Shown here one piece after another: positions 39,659 to 44,045 of a stretch of 44,045 nt of DNA; the stretch's first letter is position 1, and each line of letters starts with the position of its first letter. The position numbers and the translations under genes were made by a program. The notes beneath the pieces were generated by a model, which saw nothing but the letters and a program-made list of their open reading frames with translations, was not told where the DNA came from and did not search any database. The DNA comes from UBA9554 sp038205135 (lineage in GTDB: Bacteria; Pseudomonadota; Alphaproteobacteria; Rhodobacterales; Rhodobacteraceae), in NCBI GenBank assembly GCA_038205135.1, contig JBBRCF010000012.1:1-44045 (forward strand). The letters are read 5' to 3'.

Positions 39659-41059
39659 TCAGTCCTCGTCCGCCTCGCCGCCCTTGGTGCCGCCCACCAC
39701 GTTCAGGGATTTCAGCTTGCGGTGCAGCGCCGACCGTTCCATCCCGACAAAGGCCGCCGTGCGGCTGATATTGCCGCCGAAACGGTTGATCTGGGTCAGC
39801 AGGTATTCGCGTTCGAACGCCTCGCGCGCCTCGCGCAGCGGCAGTACCGCCAGCGCACCGGACAGTACGACGCGCCCGTCATCAGGGCTGGTGCGGGGTT
39901 CTTCGCCGGGCAGTTCCAGCGGCTGGATCGGCCCCGCGCCGTCACCGAGGATCAGCACCCTTTCGATCAGATTGCGCAACTGCCGCACATTGCCGGGCCA
40001 GCGCATGGTCTGCATCAGCGCCACCGCCTCGTCGGACAAGACGCGCAGCGGCAGGCCCTGACTGCGATGGAAGAGGTCGATGAAATGCCGCGCCAGCACC
40101 GGGATATCCTCGCGCCGTTCTTCCAGCGACGGAACCGTGATCGGCACCACGTTCAGCCGGTGGTACAGTTCCTGCCGGAACCGCCCGGCGATGATTTCCG
40201 CATCCAGATTGCGCGCGGTCGACGAGATGACCCGCAGATCGACCCGCACCTTGTCCGTGCCGCCGACGCGGGAAAACTGTTGATCCACCAGAACGCGCAG
40301 AATTTTCGACTGTGTTCCCAGTGGCATATCCGCGACTTCGTCGAAATAGATCACGCCGTTATGGGCCTGTTCAAGCAGGCCGGGCTCGACTCCCCGCGCA
40401 GAACTTTCACGACCGAACAGCACTTCTTCCATCCGTTCGGGTTCGATGGTGGCGCAGCCCACGGTGACAAACGGCCCGGTTGCCCGGTTTGATTTGCCGT
40501 GAATGGTGCGGGCGGCGGTTTCCTTGCCGACGCCTGCGGGCCCGGTCAGCATCACCCTGCCGTTCGATTTCGTCACCTTGTCCAATTGCCCCAGCATCGC
40601 GCGGAACACGCCCGACGCCCCGACCATGTCGGCCTGCGCCACGTCGCGCCGCCGCAGATCGTGGTTTTCCCGCCGCAGGCGGCTGGTTTCCATCGCGCGA
40701 CGGATCACCACCAGCAACTGGTCAATGTTGAACGGTTTCTCGATGAAATCATAAGCGCCCTGCTTGATCGCCGCCACCGCGATTTCGATATTGCCATGGC
40801 CCGAAATGATGATGATCGGCACCCCGGGATTGTCGCGCTTGACCGCTTTCAGGATGTCGATGCCGTCCATCCGGCTGTCTTTCAGCCAGATATCAAGGAT
40901 CATCAGGGCTGGCGGTTCGTCGTTGACCGCGCGCATCGCATCGTCGGAATTGCCCGCCAGCCGGGTAGCATAGCCCTCGTCCTGCAGGATATCCGAGATC
41001 AGGTGCCGGATATCGCGTTCATCATCGACGATCAGGATATCGCCTACCGCTTTGTTCAT
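39659..41059 (-). CDS. ntrX: nitrogen regulation response regulator NtrX
   Basis: NtrC-family response regulator paired with NtrY. The 466-residue protein has a receiver (phospho-acceptor Asp56 in LMILDIWLKDS, Lys in EKPFN), an AAA+ domain (Walker A-like GPAGVGKE at 173-180, Walker B VIYFDEVADMP near 236-246, sensor WPGNVRQLRNLI) and a Fis-type helix-turn-helix at the C-terminus (NISRTAAFVGMERSALHRKL). The stretch after LFGRE that should hold the sigma-54-contacting GAFTGA reads SSARGVEPG, so the loop is lost. This suggests activity independent of sigma-54, as known for NtrC of Rhodobacter. It begins 6 bases after ntrY. Confidence 0.95.
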   Translation of the reverse strand: MNKAVGDILIVDDERDIRHLISDILQDEGYATRLAGNSDDAMRAVNDEPPALMILDIWLKDSRMDGIDILKAVKRDNPGVPIIIISGHGNIEIAVAAIKQGAYDFIEKPFNIDQLLVVIRRAMETSRLRRENHDLRRRDVAQADMVGASGVFRAMLGQLDKVTKSNGRVMLTGPAGVGKETAARTIHGKSNRATGPFVTVGCATIEPERMEEVLFGRESSARGVEPGLLEQAHNGVIYFDEVADMPLGTQSKILRVLVDQQFSRVGGTDKVRVDLRVISSTARNLDAEIIAGRFRQELYHRLNVVPITVPSLEERREDIPVLARHFIDLFHRSQGLPLRVLSDEAVALMQTMRWPGNVRQLRNLIERVLILGDGAGPIQPLELPGEEPRTSPDDGRVVLSGALAVLPLREAREAFEREYLLTQINRFGGNISRTAAFVGMERSALHRKLKSLNVVGGTKGGEADED

Positions 41060-41065
41060 TATGAT

Positions 41066-43324
41066 TTACCTCACATCTTTGGGTTGTGGCGTCACTTGCA
41101 TGGGCAGGGTAATGACCGCCATGGCGCCGCGATGGGGATCGCGGCCAAAGGACGGCGCATCTTCCAGAACCAGCGAGCCGCCGTGTTCTTCGATGATCTT
41201 CTTGACGATGGGCAGACCCAGCCCGGTGCCTTCGGCGCGGGTCGTCACATAGGGTTCGAACAGGCGCGCGCGATCTTCTGGCAGGCCGATGCCGTTGTCG
41301 GCGATGGTCAGCCGGGCGTGACCGGCCAAAGCGGCCAGAGCCACGCGAATTTCGGGTGCAAACCCATCTGGAACGCCATTTTTGACCCTTGTTTCAATCG
41401 CTTCACCAGCGTTCTTGATAAGGTTTGTCAGCGCCTGCATGATCATGGTGGCGTCCAGATCGGCCAATACCGGGCCGTCGGCCAGGTCGGTCGCGAACCG
41501 CACGTCGGGTTGGCCCGCGCCTTGCAACGTTACGGCCTCGCGCACCAACTGTGCCAGATCTTCGCTGCGGGTCTGAGGTTCAGGCATGCGGGCGAACTTG
41601 GAAAATTCATCTACGATGCGGCGCAAGTCATTGGTCTGGCGCACGATCACGCTGGTCAGGTTGTTGAGGTCTTCGGCCTGACTTGGGTCCAGATGCCGGG
41701 CGAATTTGCGGGTGATCCGTTCGGCAGACAGCTGGATCGGCGTCAGCGGGTTCTTGATTTCATGCGCGATGCGCCGCGCCACGTCACCCCAGGCCGCCAT
41801 GCGCTGCGCGCTGACCAGATCGGTCACGTCATCGAACGCCACCACATAGCCTTCCAGCGCGCCTTCGGTATTGCGGCGCCGCGCCATCCGCACCAACAGG
41901 TTTTCCAGTCGGCCATTGCGGCTGACCTTGACCTCGTCCTGCACCGCCTCGGCCACGCCGGTGATCAGCCGGTCGAACAGCGCGCCGAATTCCGGAACCG
42001 CAGCCGCCAGCGCAAGGCTCGCACGTTCCTCGTGCCAGTCCAGCAGGCGTTCAGCCGACCGGTTCACAAAGGTCACGCGCCCTTCGGGGTCCAGCCCCGC
42101 CACGCCCGACGTGACCGAGGACAGCACCGAGTCAAACTGCCGCCGCCGCCGTTCGATCTGGGCAGTGTTTTCCAGCAGCGTTTCGCGCTGGCCTTTCAAT
42201 TGCCGCGTCATCTGGTTGAAGGTGCGCCCCAGCAACGCGATTTCGTCTTCACCGGCGGCTTCGGGCACCTGCACGTCCAGATCGCCCGCGCCCACCCGCT
42301 GCGCGGCGCCCGCCAGACGCCCCACCGGTTGCGACAGCCGTTCGGCAAACCACAGCCCCAGCCAGACAGCCGCCAGGATCAGGATCAGCGCAAAACCCAG
42401 ATATACCAGCCCGAATTCGAACAGCACCCGGCCACGTTCGCTTTCCAGCTGCTGGTAGAACCGCGCGGTCTCCTGGGTTTCATCTAGTAATCCCAACAGG
42501 TTGCCGTCGACCGCTCGGGTCACGTACAGCAACCGGTCAGCAAAACCGTCCAGCGGGACCAAGGCGCGAAACTCGTCATTGGCCCAGTCTTCGATGACCG
42601 TTTCGCCCAGCGTCTGTGCCTCTGCGATCTGATCTGTCGAGGGTTGTTCGTAGTCAAACAGGTAAGATCGTTCGCCGCGCGCCCGGATGAGGCCCGCGCC
42701 GTCGATCACATAGGCTTCGCGCAGGCCACGCTGGATCTGGGCCTGCCCCTGGGCCAGCACCGCCCTGATATCGGCATCGGTCATCGGCCCGGCGGCGCGG
42801 CGCGTCGCCTCGATCAGGCTGGCCAGCGCGCGGGCATCGGCGGTCAGATCGCGGTGGTGTTCTTCGGAATAGGCCTCTGCCGCCGCCAGCGACGACCCGA
42901 CGACGGACCGCACGCGGTCGGAAAACCAGCCCTCCAGCCCGATGTTGACGGTCAGCCCGGCAAAAATCGCCACGGTCACCGTCGGGATCAGCGCCAATGC
43001 GGCAAACACCCCCGAAAGCCGCAGGTGCAATTGCGACCCCGCCGACCGCGCGCGGCGCGCCGCGATCAGGGCCGCAACCCGCTGGATCACCAGCGTCGCA
43101 ACCACCAGTACATAAACCAGATCCAGCAGCAGGACCAACCGCAGCGACAACGCCGATTCGCCCTTGTCGAGCGGGCCCAAGACCAGAAACGTCGCCAACG
43201 CCAGCGCCGGGCCCAAAAGAACCAGACCCAGCGTTGCAGCGTTCTGCAATCTGTTCAACCGTCGCAGCCGTTGCAACCTTTGCCAGGTGCTGCTGCGGCG
43301 TGTCCCTAGCGCCACATCGCCCAT
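41066..43324 (-). CDS. ntrY: nitrogen regulation sensor histidine kinase NtrY
   Basis: Membrane histidine kinase for NtrX, linked to nitrogen, redox and envelope signals in alphaproteobacteria. The 752-residue form starts at the ATG at 43324, which has AGGGAA just upstream; a GTG at 43360 would add 12 residues. Two to three helices lie near 30-90 and 105-130, then a periplasmic sensor region to about 300, a further helix near 305-325, a HAMP domain, and a PAS domain near 395-505. The phosphorylated histidine is His521 in IAHEIKNPLTPIQLSAERI. The ATPase domain with NAGEAIETR, NGIGLP and GTGLGLPIVKK follows. It starts about 100 bases after ntrC. Confidence 0.93.
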   Translation of the reverse strand: MGDVALGTRRSSTWQRLQRLRRLNRLQNAATLGLVLLGPALALATFLVLGPLDKGESALSLRLVLLLDLVYVLVVATLVIQRVAALIAARRARSAGSQLHLRLSGVFAALALIPTVTVAIFAGLTVNIGLEGWFSDRVRSVVGSSLAAAEAYSEEHHRDLTADARALASLIEATRRAAGPMTDADIRAVLAQGQAQIQRGLREAYVIDGAGLIRARGERSYLFDYEQPSTDQIAEAQTLGETVIEDWANDEFRALVPLDGFADRLLYVTRAVDGNLLGLLDETQETARFYQQLESERGRVLFEFGLVYLGFALILILAAVWLGLWFAERLSQPVGRLAGAAQRVGAGDLDVQVPEAAGEDEIALLGRTFNQMTRQLKGQRETLLENTAQIERRRRQFDSVLSSVTSGVAGLDPEGRVTFVNRSAERLLDWHEERASLALAAAVPEFGALFDRLITGVAEAVQDEVKVSRNGRLENLLVRMARRRNTEGALEGYVVAFDDVTDLVSAQRMAAWGDVARRIAHEIKNPLTPIQLSAERITRKFARHLDPSQAEDLNNLTSVIVRQTNDLRRIVDEFSKFARMPEPQTRSEDLAQLVREAVTLQGAGQPDVRFATDLADGPVLADLDATMIMQALTNLIKNAGEAIETRVKNGVPDGFAPEIRVALAALAGHARLTIADNGIGLPEDRARLFEPYVTTRAEGTGLGLPIVKKIIEEHGGSLVLEDAPSFGRDPHRGAMAVITLPMQVTPQPKDVR

Positions 43325-43424
43325 CCGTTCCCTAGGGGGCACTGCCGCCCGATCCGCCACATGTCGTGGTCTGTTCGCAGGGCCTGAACTAAACTTGGCC
43401 CGCGCGCCACGGTCTGTTGCGAAT

Positions 43425-44045
43425 TTACATCAACTTTCGCCGACGTGTCACGCGAATATCCAGATCGGTGATCTTCTTGCGCAGGGTATTTCGGTTGATC
43501 CCCAGCAGATCGGCACATTTCGCCTGATTGCCGGCCGTCGCCTCCAGTGCGATCTCGATCATCGGGGCCTCGACTTCGCGCAGGATGCGGGCGTGCAGGC
43601 CGGGTGGGGGCAACAACGCGCCATGCAGATCGAAATACCGCCGCAGATGCCGTTCGACCGAAGCCGACAGTTTCTCGGCCTCATTGCCGCCGCGCAGCAC
43701 CGGTTCCAAATGCGGCTGGTGGCCCAGAACGCCGGCCAGTTCGGACTTGGCGATTTCCTCGGTGCGGCTGGTCAGCACCAGACGGCGCACCGCGTTTTCC
43801 AATTGCCGGACGTTGCCGGGCCAGGAATAGACGCGCATCATTTCCATCGCGTCCTTGGACAGGCGTCGCCGCACGCCGCCTTCGCGTTCGACCCGGGTCA
43901 GGAAATGGTCGGCCAGCAGCGGGATATCCTCGACCCGTTCGCGCAAGGACGGCACCGCCAGAATCGCCCCGGTCAGCCGGTAATACAGATCGGGCCGGAT
44001 GCGACCCGCCTCGACCGCGCCCCCCAGATCGGTCAGCGACGTGGC
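43425..44045 (-). CDS. ntrC: nitrogen regulator NtrC, C-terminal part (cut by window end)
   Basis: The last 206 residues of an NtrC-type response regulator; the gene runs out of the window at 44045. Visible parts are the end of the AAA+ domain (AGRIRPDLYYRLTGAILAVP, then SLRERVEDIPLLADHFL and YSWPGNVRQLENAVRRL) and the Fis-type helix-turn-helix (ATAGNQAKCADLLGINRNTLRKKI). The GAFTGA region lies upstream and cannot be read. It is followed by ntrY-ntrX, the standard alphaproteobacterial order, which with ntrB presumably further right makes up the nitrogen regulation operon. Confidence 0.93.
   Translation of the reverse strand, partial: ATSLTDLGGAVEAGRIRPDLYYRLTGAILAVPSLRERVEDIPLLADHFLTRVEREGGVRRRLSKDAMEMMRVYSWPGNVRQLENAVRRLVLTSRTEEIAKSELAGVLGHQPHLEPVLRGGNEAEKLSASVERHLRRYFDLHGALLPPPGLHARILREVEAPMIEIALEATAGNQAKCADLLGINRNTLRKKITDLDIRVTRRRKLM

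Noticed and set aside
40499..42487. 662-codon + strand frame across ntrX and ntrY
   Set aside because: Runs antisense over two genes whose motifs are all correct; no ribosome site and shadow-type composition.
43325..43360. GTG start for ntrY at 43360
   Set aside because: Possible, but the ATG at 43324 has a better purine-rich site and the 12 extra residues add no feature.
1..44045. CRISPR arrays, tRNA or rRNA genes, insertion sequences, prophage or integrase genes
   Set aside because: None seen on either strand; the tandem repeats present are short coding or 3' repeats without spacer structure.

Overview
This window is a contiguous piece of chromosome from a GC-rich alphaproteobacterium, almost certainly of the Rhodobacterales (Roseobacter/Rhodobacter group). 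The evidence is the gene order ntrC-ntrY-ntrX-trkA-trkH-hfq-hflX, the long alphaproteobacterial forms of PstC and PstA, the rpsB-tsf pair, an NtrX without the GAFTGA loop, and strong third-position G/C, which produces very long spurious antisense frames. I see no rRNA, tRNA, CRISPR array, insertion sequence or prophage gene. The window is mostly core and metabolic chromosome. Genus and species cannot be assigned from this sequence alone.

Layout. 1-6.2 kb (+): phosphate operon pstS-pstC-pstA-pstB-phoU-phoB, with a hairpin terminator between pstS and pstC that probably sets a high PstS:transporter ratio. 6.2-10.7 kb: a LysR regulator divergent from glutaryl-CoA dehydrogenase (gcdH), followed by a fused alpha/beta 2-oxoacid dehydrogenase E1. 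10.8-11.5 kb: a LuxR-type solo regulator. 11.5-12.0 kb: a non-coding stretch ending in a strong + strand terminator. 12.1-13.8 kb (-): rpsB-tsf. 14.0-15.9 kb: a HupE/UreJ-like membrane protein and a DUF4198 periplasmic protein, divergent, with overlapping 5' ends. 16.0-17.8 kb (+): pseudouridine catabolism psuK-psuG, then a DUF502 membrane protein.

18.6-20.5 kb (-): D-3-hydroxybutyrate dehydrogenase overlapping a patatin-like lipase, a likely polyhydroxybutyrate or lipid turnover pair. It is preceded by a compact promoter-terminator unit that looks like a small RNA or an attenuator. 20.7-22.7 kb (+): an orphan YejA-like binding protein and an entericidin-type mini-lipoprotein. 22.8-27.5 kb: an XRE/cupin regulator divergent from acyl-CoA ligase, a DsbA/FrnE-like protein, a two-TM K+ channel with a histidine-rich tail, and a Bcr/CflA-type MFS exporter. 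27.6-31.1 kb: NADP-isocitrate dehydrogenase with its terminator, then two YitT paralogues on either side of a class II glutamine amidotransferase. 31.1-34.5 kb: a 3-hydroxyisobutyrate dehydrogenase-family enzyme divergent from a penicillin-acylase-family hydrolase. 34.5-44.0 kb (-): the Ntr/Trk/Hfq/HflX block, with ntrC cut by the window end and one small lipoprotein gene inserted on the opposite strand.

The features most worth a second look are the 20.56-20.67 kb sRNA/attenuator, the His-rich K+ channel tail built from a 12-bp repeat, the overlapping divergent HupE/DUF4198 genes whose mature proteins both appear to start with His, the fused E1 beside gcdH, and the YitT/amidotransferase cluster with long inverted repeats in its leaders. 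No single locus is convincingly a wholly new system. All of these rest on sequence reading alone.
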